29,904 bases of DNA from an uncultured Clostridia bacterium. GTDB lineage: Bacteria; Bacillota; Clostridia; Christensenellales; Borkfalkiaceae. The notes under the pieces are model-generated. The model had not been told where the DNA came from. It saw only the letters and a list, made by a program, of their open reading frames with translations, and made no database searches. A program made the position numbers and the translations under genes. Shown here in pieces: positions 1-8,370 of this stretch; positions within the stretch are counted from its first letter, which is position 1; each line of letters starts with the position of its first letter. The stretch lies in contig CAMAHZ010000002.1 in the NCBI GenBank assembly GCA_945834965.1, positions 1-29,904 on the forward strand, in the 5' to 3' direction.

Positions 1-162
1 ATCGACAAGGAATAAACTGAAAGGACGGTTGTTCTGAATAAGCCATTCGATATAACCAAAAATAGACTCCCTGTTTAATACGTCCGTAAGAGAGTCGAAA
101 CAATGGTTTAAATCCTTACCCTTAAAATATTCAATTTTTTCGGTTAATAATTGATTATCCAT
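1..162 (-). CDS. GGDEF-domain protein, N-terminal part (cut by window edge)
   Basis: The visible 54 codons begin at an ATG (160-162) directly preceded by an in-frame TAA, so this is the first possible start. Residues 23-39 (DSLTDVLNRESIFGYIE), followed by RPFSLFLVD, match the opening of a GGDEF domain, where D-LTG--NR--F is followed by a hydrophobic strand ending in D. Proteins of this family make cyclic di-GMP or are degenerate relatives. The signature GG[D/E]EF motif lies outside the window, so activity cannot be judged. There are only about 20 residues before the domain, so no N-terminal sensor or membrane segment is present. The gene has its own consensus promoter at 223-251. Confidence 0.8.
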   Translation of the reverse strand, partial: MDNQLLTEKIEYFKGKDLNHCFDSLTDVLNRESIFGYIEWLIQNNRPFSLFLVD

Positions 163-222
163 TTAGCCCGTCTGCCTGAAAATTACCGCTTAGTAAACCG
201 CTGCTACAATCTACTCTAAAGT

Positions 223-251
223 ATTATAACATACGATAATTATTATGTCAA
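223..251 (-). promoter_or_regulatory. Sigma-A promoter of the GGDEF gene
   Basis: On the minus strand TTGACA (246-251) and TATAAT (223-228) are separated by exactly 17 nt, a perfect consensus. The predicted leader to the ATG at 162 is about 55 nt. Confidence 0.85.
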
Positions 252-306
252 TATTTTTCAGAAAATGTCACAAAAATCAATTAGTTTTTTTAGACAGTAG
301 AAAAAT

Positions 307-336
307 AAAAGCTTCCGCATCGCCGCGGAAGCTTTT
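307..336 (-). terminator. Rho-independent terminator after the 384-2843 surface protein
   Basis: A perfect 12-bp inverted repeat (307-318 / 325-336) with a 6-nt loop is followed on the minus strand by a T-rich tract (TTTTATTTTT). The A/T ends make it symmetrical, so it may also work on the plus strand, but only the minus-strand gene ends here. Confidence 0.85.
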
Positions 337-383
337 ATTAGTCTTAAACTTTTGATTAAGTGGCACATATGCCTTAATTAAGA

Positions 384-2843
384 TTATTTCTTCTTGCTCT
401 TTTTAGCGTTTTGCTTTTCAACTTCTTCGGCGTAAACCGCGTCGATGTCGCCCTTATCTTTGGGCTTTACAACCAAAAGCACCACGAGTGCAACGAGGAA
501 TAAACCTGCAACCGAGAACAAGATTACGGATACGAGATTGTTTTCAACCCAGTCGCTTTCGCCCTTTAAGGAAGTCGTCTCTACAGACGCGGCAACAGCC
601 GTATACTTGTACGTCGTCTGCTTGGAGTTGTTGTCTTCAAGCTTAAGCCTTACTACGTAGAAGTCTTCTACCGAACGGGGAGTGAACGAAACGGAAGTTG
701 CGTTCCAGTTCAATTCCTTATACATTTCGTAGTTTTCGTCAGTCTCTAAAAGGCTGTTTGCAGGCTTAACCGTCGTGAAGAATTTACGGGTTTCAGCCGA
801 GTTGAATAATTCTTCTACCTTGCCCTTAAACGTTTCGTAGTCAAGCGTTTGACCAAGCTGTTGGTTGAGCGCGTTCCTATCTACGACGTATAAATCGTAC
901 TTGGTTGAATAGGTGCCGCTTACGCCCTTGATTGAAAAGCTTACGCCGCTGTACGCCGTGTTGACGTATGCAACCGAAAGCGTTTCGGGCGGGGTCGCCG
1001 TTGCTTCCTTATAGGATACGTGGAATTCAAAGAAGGGAAGAAGCTGGGCAAAGTCTTCGTCCCAGACGTCGTCCTTTGAGATGGTTTCCCATACGATTTC
1101 GCCGTCCACCTTGGTGGGATAGCGCATATCGTTGCCAAAGCTGTCGGTAATAAATATTGTAAACCTGTAGTTTACGTCCGCTTCCGTAAGGGGAATCGAA
1201 AGGGCGTTAGCCGCCAACGACGTAGCCGAGCTGTTCGTCTTAGCCTGATAGTAAATAGAGTATTTATAGTCGCGGTCGGTAAAATATTCGTCGTTATCCG
1301 CCAAGTCGAAGTCGAATGATTCGCCAAGCGCGTTGGTCAGGTTTTCAAACGAAGGAAGATAGAATCTGCTGTCGGTGCCGGCAAAGAGCTTGCCTACAAC
1401 GTTGCCGTCTTCGTCCTTTAACGCCGCAATAGCTTCGTCAATCTTTTTCTGGTATGCAGTCTGGAACTTTTTAACGCTATCTTTGTAAGCTTCGAGAACG
1501 GGGTCGCCCGAACCCGTCGCCAACAAATCGCTCTTCTGTGCGTAGGTTAAGCCGGATTTGTGTTCGTTGTCAATGAGCTTTAAGAACTTAGACGACTCTC
1601 CGCTGCCCTTAAGGTCTTTAATATCTACAAGGGCGTCGTCCTTTGCGTACCAGTCCACGAAAACGATATCGCTCTGCGCGGTGCTGCCCGACCTGTCGGC
1701 TATCTTGTAGTAGAGCTTGACTAAGCCGTATACGTTATCGTTTATCATAGTATTAGGGATAAAGGTGTTTTCGTCCCTGACGATTCTTATTGAAGAACCC
1801 GAAGAGATTTCAACGAAAGGATTATCGTCTTTCTCTTCAGACTCGTACTCGGTCTTATCGTAATCTAAATCGGTTGCGGCGTACTGTTCGCCGGTAAGGA
1901 TATAGTAGTAAGCGGTTGCACGCGTCGAAGTGCCGATTACGTCGATAACTTTATAATCGAAATTGATTGAGTCGCCGTCGATAAGGTAGGAAGGCGTCTT
2001 GGTAAAGCAGATGACGGGCGCGGTGTTATCCACCACCTTCGTTTCGTAGACGGTGTTGCCGTTTTCATCTTCTTTGGTACTCTTAAGCTCGAAAGACTGA
2101 CCGTTGATATCGTACAAAACCATATTTGCGGTTTTATCCTGCTGACCTTCCGCAAAGGTTGCGCTGAAGGTTAAAGGCGTAACTGCCTTATCGCCGGAAG
2201 ATACGTAGGTTGCAAACGGCTCGTACACGTTCTTGAAAGAAGCAACCGAAGTGGACACGCCGTTTATATACAGGGGATATTCGCCGTCGTTAAATTCGCC
2301 GAAGGAAATTTTAACGTGTTCGCCCACCGTAAAGTTGGCAACGGGGGATAAAACGGTGTCGTCGTCAAGCTCCTGCACGACGGACATTTCAAGCGTGTTG
2401 GCAACTGAAGAAGGCGTGAACACGATAAAGTTTTCGGTTACGCTCTCTTTAGTGAGCAAGTGCTGTTGGGACTGGAATTTGATTACGTATCTTTCAAAGT
2501 CCGTATTAGCAAAGCCTATTTCCATTGAAAAGGTAACCGAGTCGGTTGCGCTCGTACGCCAGCTGTAGGCAAGATTCTGGCGGTATTCAACCGTTTCGTC
2601 TTCGCCGATTTTGAACATCGTATAAGCGTGGGCTGTTTCGCCTTGAGTTTCCACGGGGGAATAGGTTATTTCCGCACCCCTGATGCCCGTGTAGAACACC
2701 TTAGAGCCGTCCAACTCCTGCGTGTAATCGGCGGCGTACGCCGTCTGCGTCGTGCCAAGCGCTATTGCCGCACCGCTTACAGCCACAGCCGAAGCAAGGA
2801 TAAGCGAAAGTGCGAGTGTCTTTTTGGTTTTAATTTTTAACAT
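384..2843 (-). CDS. Large secreted, C-terminally membrane-anchored surface protein
   Basis: 819 aa from the ATG at 2841-2843. I prefer this to an upstream ATG at 2921 because AGGACG lies about 8 nt before it and because the protein then starts with a classical signal peptide (basic MLKIKTKK, hydrophobic core, AYA-AD cleavage near residue 38). About 735 residues of predicted beta-rich ectodomain follow, then one membrane helix (LFSVAGLFLVALVVLLVV) and a lysine-rich cytoplasmic tail ending KKSKKK. There is no LPXTG, so anchoring is by the helix. The early ectodomain resembles a concanavalin-like sugar-binding fold only in general look, so I assign no function. It is monocistronic, between its own promoter (2902-2931) and a terminator (307-336). 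Confidence 0.85.
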   Translation of the reverse strand: MLKIKTKKTLALSLILASAVAVSGAAIALGTTQTAYAADYTQELDGSKVFYTGIRGAEITYSPVETQGETAHAYTMFKIGEDETVEYRQNLAYSWRTSATDSVTFSMEIGFANTDFERYVIKFQSQQHLLTKESVTENFIVFTPSSVANTLEMSVVQELDDDTVLSPVANFTVGEHVKISFGEFNDGEYPLYINGVSTSVASFKNVYEPFATYVSSGDKAVTPLTFSATFAEGQQDKTANMVLYDINGQSFELKSTKEDENGNTVYETKVVDNTAPVICFTKTPSYLIDGDSINFDYKVIDVIGTSTRATAYYYILTGEQYAATDLDYDKTEYESEEKDDNPFVEISSGSSIRIVRDENTFIPNTMINDNVYGLVKLYYKIADRSGSTAQSDIVFVDWYAKDDALVDIKDLKGSGESSKFLKLIDNEHKSGLTYAQKSDLLATGSGDPVLEAYKDSVKKFQTAYQKKIDEAIAALKDEDGNVVGKLFAGTDSRFYLPSFENLTNALGESFDFDLADNDEYFTDRDYKYSIYYQAKTNSSATSLAANALSIPLTEADVNYRFTIFITDSFGNDMRYPTKVDGEIVWETISKDDVWDEDFAQLLPFFEFHVSYKEATATPPETLSVAYVNTAYSGVSFSIKGVSGTYSTKYDLYVVDRNALNQQLGQTLDYETFKGKVEELFNSAETRKFFTTVKPANSLLETDENYEMYKELNWNATSVSFTPRSVEDFYVVRLKLEDNNSKQTTYKYTAVAASVETTSLKGESDWVENNLVSVILFSVAGLFLVALVVLLVVKPKDKGDIDAVYAEEVEKQNAKKSKKK

Positions 2844-2901
2844 ATCAATCGTCCTGTTCGTGCGGATTATTTTGAAAAAATCAACCGTCCGCAACGTTAC
2901 A

Positions 2902-2931
2902 ATTTTACAATATTTATGCAAAGCTTGTCAA
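2902..2931 (-). promoter_or_regulatory. Promoter of the surface protein gene
   Basis: TTGACA (2926-2931) and TAAAAT (2902-2907) are spaced by 18 nt on the minus strand. The leader is about 55 nt. The same TTGACA-N18-TAAAAT design recurs before the tRNA cluster and the phosphate transporter. Confidence 0.7.
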
Positions 2932-2999
2932 TAAGTTTTGCGCTTTAAAAGCTTTTATTTGACCGTATAAAGCCTGAAAAACGGTTTTATGCGTTTCTT

Positions 3000-3698
3000 T
3001 TAAATTTTATCGCAGTCAATATTAAACTTTTTCCAGATACCTTCGTCCTTAGGCGGTTCTGCAATAAAGCGAAGTCTTTCGCCCGTAGTGGGGTGATTTA
3101 ACCTTAACGAGTACGCCCAGAGCGCAAGCTTGCCTTTAACCGCCTTTTCGCCGCCGTAGCGCATATCGCCGTAGACGGGGCAGTTGATAGACGCCATCTG
3201 CACCCTTATCTGGTGCGTTCTGCCCGTGTGCAGGTTGACTTCCGCAAGGGCAAGCCCTGCAACTTCTTCCTTGATTTCGTAGTCTAAAGACGCAAACTTT
3301 GCGTTCTCTTCGGTCTGTGTGCAGACGAAAACCATATTGTTTACGGAATTTTTCTTAAGGTAGTTTTCAAGCGTAGCCTGCTTGCGTGAAGGTACGCCGC
3401 AGAGAACGGTAAGATATCTCTTTTCAAAACCGCCGTTTTTCATCTGCTCGGAAAGCCTTGACGCCGCCTTGGAAGTCTTTGCAAACACCATTACGCCGCC
3501 CGTAGGTCTATCCAACCTGTGCACAAGCCCTAAAAATACGTTGCCGGGCTTGTTATAGGTCGTTTTGATATAGCGCTTAACGCAGTCAAAAAGGTTGTCG
3601 TCGCCGCTTTCGTCGGGACAACAAGGCACGTTTTGGGGCTTTAATACGACTATTATCTGGTTGTCTTCGTGTAAAATTAAAAGTTCTTTTTCGTCCAT
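3000..3698 (-). CDS. RluA-family RNA pseudouridine synthase
   Basis: 232 aa from the ATG at 3696-3698. The family converts specific uridines in rRNA or tRNA to pseudouridine. The catalytic motif HRLDRPTGG is at residues 60-68 with the nucleophilic Asp at 63, and GRTHQIRVQ follows at about 160. No N-terminal S4 RNA-binding domain is present, so it is a short member and its exact target cannot be assigned. An ATG nine codons further upstream (3725) lies inside a hairpin repeat unit, so I reject it. Neither start has a strong ribosome-binding site. The five-unit hairpin array (3709-3820) forms its immediate upstream sequence and would lie in the 5' part of any read-through transcript. Confidence 0.88.
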   Translation of the reverse strand: MDEKELLILHEDNQIIVVLKPQNVPCCPDESGDDNLFDCVKRYIKTTYNKPGNVFLGLVHRLDRPTGGVMVFAKTSKAASRLSEQMKNGGFEKRYLTVLCGVPSRKQATLENYLKKNSVNNMVFVCTQTEENAKFASLDYEIKEEVAGLALAEVNLHTGRTHQIRVQMASINCPVYGDMRYGGEKAVKGKLALWAYSLRLNHPTTGERLRFIAEPPKDEGIWKKFNIDCDKI

Positions 3699-3708
3699 AT
3701 CGTTTAAA

Positions 3709-3820
3709 ATCCAATGCCGGAGCATTGATTAAATCCACTCCTTGAGTGATTCAATCCACGCCAAAGCGTGATACAATCCACCGCAAAAGCGGTGATTAAA
3801 TCCAACGGCAAGCCGTTGAT
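3709..3820 (-). repeat. Hairpin-repeat array 1 (five units)
   Basis: Read on the minus strand, five units follow each other with exactly 3-nt spacers: 3800-3820, 3776-3796, 3754-3772, 3733-3750 and 3709-3729. Each unit is ATC, a variable stem beginning with A, a 2-5 nt loop, the complementary stem, an unpaired G, then GAT. The stems differ completely between units (AACGGC, ACCGC, ACGC, ACTC, AATGC) but both arms change together. Spacers are TTA, TGT, TGA and TTA. The same family forms array 2 at 13590-13680 in the opposite orientation. I do not recognise it as a named repeat family. Confidence 0.9.
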
Positions 3821-3873
3821 AATGGTGGAATTATTTAGAAAAGGTTTTGGTTCGTTTATTTTCAAAGCGCCCG

Positions 3874-4746
3874 TCACTTAAAAGTGGCTAACCCGCTACA
3901 GCCACAGGGGAGAATTACCCCCCTCTCTTCCGTAGGAAGTCCCACTTCGTACGCATCTACCACGGCGGTAGAAGGCAGGGTCAGGGATAAAACGTTCTTT
4001 ATGACGGTGGGCTGTAAACCCGTGGTGTAGCTGTTTATAAGCACGAACAAGGGGTTATCCGAAAGCAGAGCCGAACAGGATTTTACAAAGTCGAAAACGT
4101 CGTTTTCAATCTTCCACGTTTCGCCGCCGGGACCCCTTCCGTAGCTGGGCGGGTCCATAATGATTGCGTCGTACTTATTTCCCCTGCGGATTTCCCTTGC
4201 GACGAACTTGCCGCAATCGTCCACGATATAGCGGATACCGCTGTTTACGCCTGAAAGACGGGCGTTTTCGCCTGCCCTTTCAACCATACCCTTAGCCGCG
4301 TCCACGTGGGTTACTTCCGCACCCGATTTCGCACAGGCGACGGACGCGCCGCCCGTATAGGCAAACAGGTTTAAAACCTTTATTTTTGCGTCGGGATTTT
4401 CCGCCTTTCGCCCTTCGATTAGCGAACGCATTTTATCCCAGTTTACCGCCTGCTCGGGGAACAGCCCCGTATGTTTAAAGCCCATGGGCTTGATTGAAAA
4501 GGTCAAGTCCCTATACCCTATCGTCCATTGCGCAGGGAACGGCTTTTTAATCTGCCAGCCGCCTCCGCCCTTTTCGCTGCGGCGATAGACGGCGTTTAAA
4601 TCTTTATAGGAATACAAATCTAACGAACTGCGCCAAATAACCTGCGGGTCGGGGCGGAGCAGGGTTACGTTACCCCACTTTTCAAGCTTCATACCGTCGC
4701 CCGTGGCTATTATGCGAAAGTCTTTCCAGCAGTCAGCAATCTTCAT
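3874..4746 (-). CDS. Class I SAM-dependent methyltransferase, short RlmI/COG1092 type
   Basis: 290 aa from the ATG at 4744-4746. The SAM-binding motif I is at residues 124-136 (VLNLFAYTGGASV), an acidic motif II follows in THVDAA, and the catalytic-type DPPSYG motif starts at residue 198. This matches the COG1092 group that methylates cytosine or related positions in rRNA. Classical RlmI carries an N-terminal PUA domain, which is missing here, so substrate is uncertain. The N-terminal stretch with FKHTGLFPEQ is typical of the short group. The reading frame stays open to 4863, but that extension crosses a promoter and the terminator of the next operon. A perfectly spaced promoter ends 7 nt before the ATG, predicting a leaderless mRNA. 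Confidence 0.87.
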   Translation of the reverse strand: MKIADCWKDFRIIATGDGMKLEKWGNVTLLRPDPQVIWRSSLDLYSYKDLNAVYRRSEKGGGGWQIKKPFPAQWTIGYRDLTFSIKPMGFKHTGLFPEQAVNWDKMRSLIEGRKAENPDAKIKVLNLFAYTGGASVACAKSGAEVTHVDAAKGMVERAGENARLSGVNSGIRYIVDDCGKFVAREIRRGNKYDAIIMDPPSYGRGPGGETWKIENDVFDFVKSCSALLSDNPLFVLINSYTTGLQPTVIKNVLSLTLPSTAVVDAYEVGLPTEERGVILPCGCSGLATFK

Positions 4747-4753
4747 AATGTTT

Positions 4754-4782
4754 ATTATAATATGTCGTTGCAAAAATGTAAA
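4754..4782 (-). promoter_or_regulatory. Promoter of the methyltransferase gene, predicted leaderless start
   Basis: TTTACA (4777-4782), a 17-nt spacer and TATAAT (4754-4759) on the minus strand. Only 7 nt separate the -10 box from the ATG, so transcription should start at or next to the start codon. No Shine-Dalgarno sequence is present. Confidence 0.8.
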
Positions 4783-4809
4783 GCAAAAATTATCCTTAGA
4801 CGAAAAAGA

Positions 4810-4833
4810 GCGGACGGCGTAATTGCCGTCCGC
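4810..4833 (-). terminator. Terminator of the phage-like capsid cassette
   Basis: A perfect 9-bp GC-rich stem (4810-4818 / 4825-4833) with a 6-nt loop is followed on the minus strand by TCTTTTT. It lies 40 nt after the last cassette gene and shows that transcription of the cassette is meant to stop there. Confidence 0.85.
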
Positions 4834-4875
4834 AAAAAGTTTTTGCACAAGATTTTCAGCCAAGGCTGATAGGTA

Positions 4876-5370
4876 TTACGTAAGCGTCATCAAATAATCG
4901 AACAATACGCTGTAATAGGTGCCAAGGTATTCCTGTGCAACCGTATCCGCCTGCAAAAGCGCAATGCGCTCGTTGGGGTCTTCTATCGTAAGATAGTAGT
5001 CCCTGACGGAGATGTATCTTTCGAGATACGAAAGCTCGTAGTCGACGATATAACCGGTATTATCCACACCGCTATCGCCCGTTTCGCCGCCCGAAGTAGG
5101 CTCTCGCAAGGACATATTGAACTGCAGCTGCTCTACTAAAATATCCAGCTCGGTCTGGAAATCCCTTTGAATTTCCGCCGCCATCTGGCTGTAAATCGAA
5201 GAATTTTCCATATTGTTGGAATTGAGCATAATCTTTAACTCAAACAGCTGTTTATCACGCTTTCGCACCATCTCGTCTTTCTTCTGCTGAGCCGTTCTCA
5301 AAAGCTTTTTCTGAACGGTAGTCAAAAGCTCGACTTCGTCTTCGGTAATATCGACTATATCGAAAATCAT
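4876..5370 (-). CDS. Last gene of the capsid cassette, coiled-coil protein of unknown function
   Basis: 164 aa. The ATG overlaps the stop of the hub gene in an ATGA arrangement and is preceded by GGAGGTGAG, so translation is coupled. Residues 9-85 are charged and heptad-like (EDEVELLTTVQKKLLRTAQQ and onward), suggesting a long helical hairpin or coiled coil. A Gly/Ser/Thr-rich linker (about 90-105) leads to a Tyr- and Leu-rich helical C-terminal part. I do not recognise a family. In P22-type phages this position holds tail needle or ejection genes, so a short needle-like or internal virion protein is possible, but nothing in the sequence proves it. It is the only cassette gene without a familiar counterpart. 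Confidence 0.75.
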   Translation of the reverse strand: MIFDIVDITEDEVELLTTVQKKLLRTAQQKKDEMVRKRDKQLFELKIMLNSNNMENSSIYSQMAAEIQRDFQTELDILVEQLQFNMSLREPTSGGETGDSGVDNTGYIVDYELSYLERYISVRDYYLTIEDPNERIALLQADTVAQEYLGTYYSVLFDYLMTLT

Positions 5371-6635
5371 TTTCTCACCTCCAGCTCGGCAGTAACGCTT
5401 TTGACTGCGGCGTGACCGCGGATTTCAATTTTTAAATTTTCACCCGAAGCGTTGACTAAGAATTTGCCCTTACCCTTAAATTTTCGGCTTACGTCACCGC
5501 AAACCACGGTTATTTCAGGCGAGCCGCACGCATCCGCCCAAAGGGTTTTTAGCACCTTTTTGCCGCAATTCCCTATGGGCTGAGAGCGCCAGATTCTGCC
5601 GTCTTCCCCGTTTTCGGTAGAGAGATTATAGAAACCGTAGTCCTTTACGCAGTAGAGTTTGCCGTCCGAAATAAAGGGGAAAGAGCAATCCGCACCGAAA
5701 AATACCGCCTTTTTACTCTCGGGCTCGTAGCGCATTATGCACCTTACTCCGCCGTAGACGCAGTCGGCGTAGACGTAGCCGTCGCCGTAGACGTACGCCC
5801 TGCCTAAGCTTGAAAGGATAGCGCCCGTTGCATATTCAGTAGTTATTGAATCGCCGTCGAAGCTATACAGTCCGCCGCCCGAAGTAAAGTAGTACTTGCG
5901 CCCAAGTACGCCGCCGACGTTTATTCTACCACCCGTCTTGATTACGTTCTGCGAAGGGGCGATGCGGAAATTGCGTGAATCCGCCATTGCGTGCATTACG
6001 CTGAACCCCGTCTCCCTTACAACGAGAATATCGTCGCCGAAGTTTTTAAGCTCCAGCACCTGACCCAAGTCGCCGTCCAAAAGGGCGTAGCCGCTGCCCT
6101 GAACGCCGTCCTGCCAGTCGGTAACTCTCAGCCCCGACCACACGACTTTACAGCCGTTGTTGCCGTCGACGGCAAACAGTCTGCCGCAATGCACTACGCC
6201 GCCATACGCAGGAGTAGGCAAATTATAGGTTTGCATATTCTCCGTCTCGCCGTTGTAAACGCACATCTTGTCGCCGCAGACGTAGACGATTAGCTTATCG
6301 CCGTTTTCGTTACGCGCTTCCGCCGAGAAGGGTTTACCTGAGTCAAGGTGGGCAAAGTTGTACGGCGTTTGTCCGTCTTTGAACACGACGGCAAAACCGT
6401 TAGTGTACTCGAGCAGGGTCAACCCGAAAAGAGCGTGCCGCTCTACCGCGTACAATTTATCCGCCGTTACGCCGTTTACCGTTTGAGCTCCGGGCGCAGG
6501 GCAGCTCTTAAGTCCAAAATCGCCCTGCTCGTAGCCGAAACACAGTTGACTTTCGCCCTTTGCCCCGTCGAGAACGGCTATGCGTGATACACTCTTTGAA
6601 AGCGAGACGGGCGTGCGTATCTTGCGCCTTATCAT
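5367..6635 (-). CDS. Phage tail-hub or DNA-stabilisation protein, P22 gp10-like
   Basis: 422 aa from the ATG at 6633-6635, which overlaps the previous stop as ATGA and has AGGAG six nt upstream. An ATG two codons earlier touches the ribosome-binding site and is unlikely. The protein is made of repeated short beta-strand units (for example KLYAVERHALF, GRLFAVDGNNG, RKYYFTSGGGLYSFDG, GKLYCVKDYGFYNLS), the pattern of a beta-propeller. In P22-like phages the gene after the gp4 adaptor encodes gp10, which plugs the portal-tail channel after DNA packaging. The role is assigned from fold type and gene order; sequence identity to gp10 is not something I can see. Confidence 0.68.
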   Translation of the reverse strand: MIRRKIRTPVSLSKSVSRIAVLDGAKGESQLCFGYEQGDFGLKSCPAPGAQTVNGVTADKLYAVERHALFGLTLLEYTNGFAVVFKDGQTPYNFAHLDSGKPFSAEARNENGDKLIVYVCGDKMCVYNGETENMQTYNLPTPAYGGVVHCGRLFAVDGNNGCKVVWSGLRVTDWQDGVQGSGYALLDGDLGQVLELKNFGDDILVVRETGFSVMHAMADSRNFRIAPSQNVIKTGGRINVGGVLGRKYYFTSGGGLYSFDGDSITTEYATGAILSSLGRAYVYGDGYVYADCVYGGVRCIMRYEPESKKAVFFGADCSFPFISDGKLYCVKDYGFYNLSTENGEDGRIWRSQPIGNCGKKVLKTLWADACGSPEITVVCGDVSRKFKGKGKFLVNASGENLKIEIRGHAAVKSVTAELEVRK

Positions 6636-7192
6636 ATCCATCTCCTAGGGGGGATACGGGGCTTGATTGTGCAACGGGCTATGAGAGCTTCTATCTCGTC
6701 GCGATATCTCTCTTCCCAAAGACGGGACTCTTCCGCACAGCCGCAAACCAAGTAGTGTTCCGCCGCCATACCGTACTGAACGAGCCGTTCGCTTACGGCA
6801 AATTCAGGGTAGAAAAACGCGTCGTTTTCCTTTAAAGGGTCGGGCGCGTATTCGTAAAAGACGGTGGCTTCTTCCGCGTCGACGTACAGATAACCTGCTG
6901 ATATGTGCCACTCAACCGCCTTGTTGTCGACGAGTACCTTGTTTATTCTCACAACCCTTCTACTAAAAGCCGAAAGCTGTTTCTTGCCGTAGGAAAAAAT
7001 TATATTATCCTGCGCAGAAAGGGGAAAATATCCACGAGAAAGCTCGTCGAGAACGGAATTGAAATAGGTGAGAAAGGCGTTTTTAATGCGGACGACTTCG
7101 GCTGAGAGTTCGGCTGAACCGATTATTTCATCGGCGGCGTCGTCCCTGCCGACGAGCCGCAGGGCTTGACAAATTATCTCTTTAACCGTCAT
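6632..7192 (-). CDS. Head-tail adaptor, P22 gp4-like
   Basis: 186 aa. The ATG follows AAGGGGGTGG with good spacing and lies 12 nt after the major capsid gene. The N-terminus (MTVKEIICQALRLVGRDDA) followed by helices and a beta-hairpin region (RRVVRINKVLVDNKAVEWH) is typical of adaptor proteins that bind under the portal ring and finish the packaging channel. Length is close to P22 gp4 (166 aa). Position between capsid and hub genes is the standard one. The stop codon is shared with the start of the hub gene. Confidence 0.7.
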   Translation of the reverse strand: MTVKEIICQALRLVGRDDAADEIIGSAELSAEVVRIKNAFLTYFNSVLDELSRGYFPLSAQDNIIFSYGKKQLSAFSRRVVRINKVLVDNKAVEWHISAGYLYVDAEEATVFYEYAPDPLKENDAFFYPEFAVSERLVQYGMAAEHYLVCGCAEESRLWEERYRDEIEALIARCTIKPRIPPRRWI

Positions 7193-7203
7193 AGTCCACC
7201 CCC

Positions 7204-8367
7204 TTATTCTGCAGGCTGAGTAAGCTTAATCAAGCCCTGACCCCAAGGACTTTTGCAGATGATATCGGCATACTTTACGAGCGTTGCGGTGTACGCCGCC
7301 TTGTTTGCAACCTGCTTTAATACCCTGCCGTCTTCATCTTCAAGCCACGTCCAGTCGCAGAGCTGGCATAAGACGAAGTCGTTGGTGTTCAACACGTAAA
7401 TTCTGTCGTCGGGGCAGAATTTATCCGAAACTACGGGCACGTCGTTTACGTAAAGGCTCGTGCAGCCTGCCGCAATATCGGTGGTATTGACGATATGTCT
7501 GGAAGTGTCGAAGAGCTTGTAAATCGCTCTCTTCGTCTTGTGCGAGCAAAGAATGATGTTGGGCTTATGACCGCTGTCTTCTTCCAAATCGTCGACCATA
7601 TTAATAATGTCGTCTGCGCAAAGCTCGTTTTCTACCACGCTCTTGACCATGGGTTTGAAGAAAGGCTCGGAATCCTTTCTGAAGCCGTAAAGCCACTCAC
7701 TGTCGAAGATGCTCGCCAACCCAGTAAGCTCTTTGCCGTCCGCGTTGTGAACCTTTATTATATCGCCTTCCTTAATTGTAAGGGCGTCTATGCTCTTGGA
7801 AAGGGTTATCGTCTTTGCCACCTTATCCACCTTGTTGACCGTGACGTTCATCGTACCAGAAGAAGCCGTAGAGACGTCTACGCTCATACCCACGAAAAAG
7901 CTCTTAACCGCATCCAACTCTAATACGGTGGACGAAACCTTTGACTTGATGTGCGCCAAAAAACCGCTGCCGTCGCCGTAAAGCATGCGGGCAAAGTTAG
8001 ACTTCGCGTCGGAAATAAGCCCTTCCATCTCGGCGTTTAAAATGCTAAGGTACGCGCCTGAAGAATCTGCCGAAGCCCTGATAGCCTTATCGCTTATTTC
8101 TATAGTGCCGTAGAGATTTTTAAGCGTTTGAACCAAATAGAAATACCTGTTGGCGCTGGGCGAAGGCAAATCTTCGGTTTCGGTACAAGCACGCACGGCG
8201 CCCATACCGCTTTTTACAATCGACATTTTAATGTTTCTACCGAAAACGTTTTCGTTCGTCTTGGTTATAGCATTGTAAAAGGGAGACACGTCGTTGTTGA
8301 GCTGCAATCTAATCGCGTCGAGATAATATTCCTTTAATACTGATTCCGTTGATAAAAATGATACCAC
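7204..8367 (-). CDS. Phage major capsid protein (HK97-fold type)
   Basis: 387 aa with a GTG start at 8365-8367, nine nt after AAGGAG. The N-terminus (VLKEYYLDAIRLQLNN), the central FARMLYGDGSG motif and the C-terminal domain with an inserted beta-rich section (about 155-215) match a common family of Firmicutes phage capsid proteins. It would form the icosahedral shell around the scaffold encoded just upstream. No prohead protease gene is present, and none is needed in P22-type assembly. The length is typical and the frame is intact. Confidence 0.85.
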   Translation of the reverse strand: MVSFLSTESVLKEYYLDAIRLQLNNDVSPFYNAITKTNENVFGRNIKMSIVKSGMGAVRACTETEDLPSPSANRYFYLVQTLKNLYGTIEISDKAIRASADSSGAYLSILNAEMEGLISDAKSNFARMLYGDGSGFLAHIKSKVSSTVLELDAVKSFFVGMSVDVSTASSGTMNVTVNKVDKVAKTITLSKSIDALTIKEGDIIKVHNADGKELTGLASIFDSEWLYGFRKDSEPFFKPMVKSVVENELCADDIINMVDDLEEDSGHKPNIILCSHKTKRAIYKLFDTSRHIVNTTDIAAGCTSLYVNDVPVVSDKFCPDDRIYVLNTNDFVLCQLCDWTWLEDEDGRVLKQVANKAAYTATLVKYADIICKSPWGQGLIKLTQPAE

Positions 8368-8370
8368 TTT

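Noticed and set aside
2233..2568. Plus-strand frames opposite the large surface protein (also at 445-660, 968-1150, 2628-2840)
   Set aside because: They are shadows of the minus-strand gene, without ribosome-binding sites or promoters and with unnatural composition.
384..2843. LPXTG sortase-anchored protein
   Set aside because: No LPXTG-like motif precedes the C-terminal helix, and the tail after it is long and lysine-rich.
2941..2999. Terminator after the pseudouridine synthase gene
   Set aside because: Only a weak ACCGT/ACGGT pairing with a long loop is seen, without a proper T run.
3709..3820. CRISPR array
   Set aside because: Units are 18-21 nt self-complementary hairpins with 3-nt spacers, not constant repeats with 30-nt unique spacers, and there are no cas genes.
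4747..4863. N-terminal extension of the methyltransferase to 4863
   Set aside because: It would cover the terminator of the capsid cassette and the gene's own promoter.
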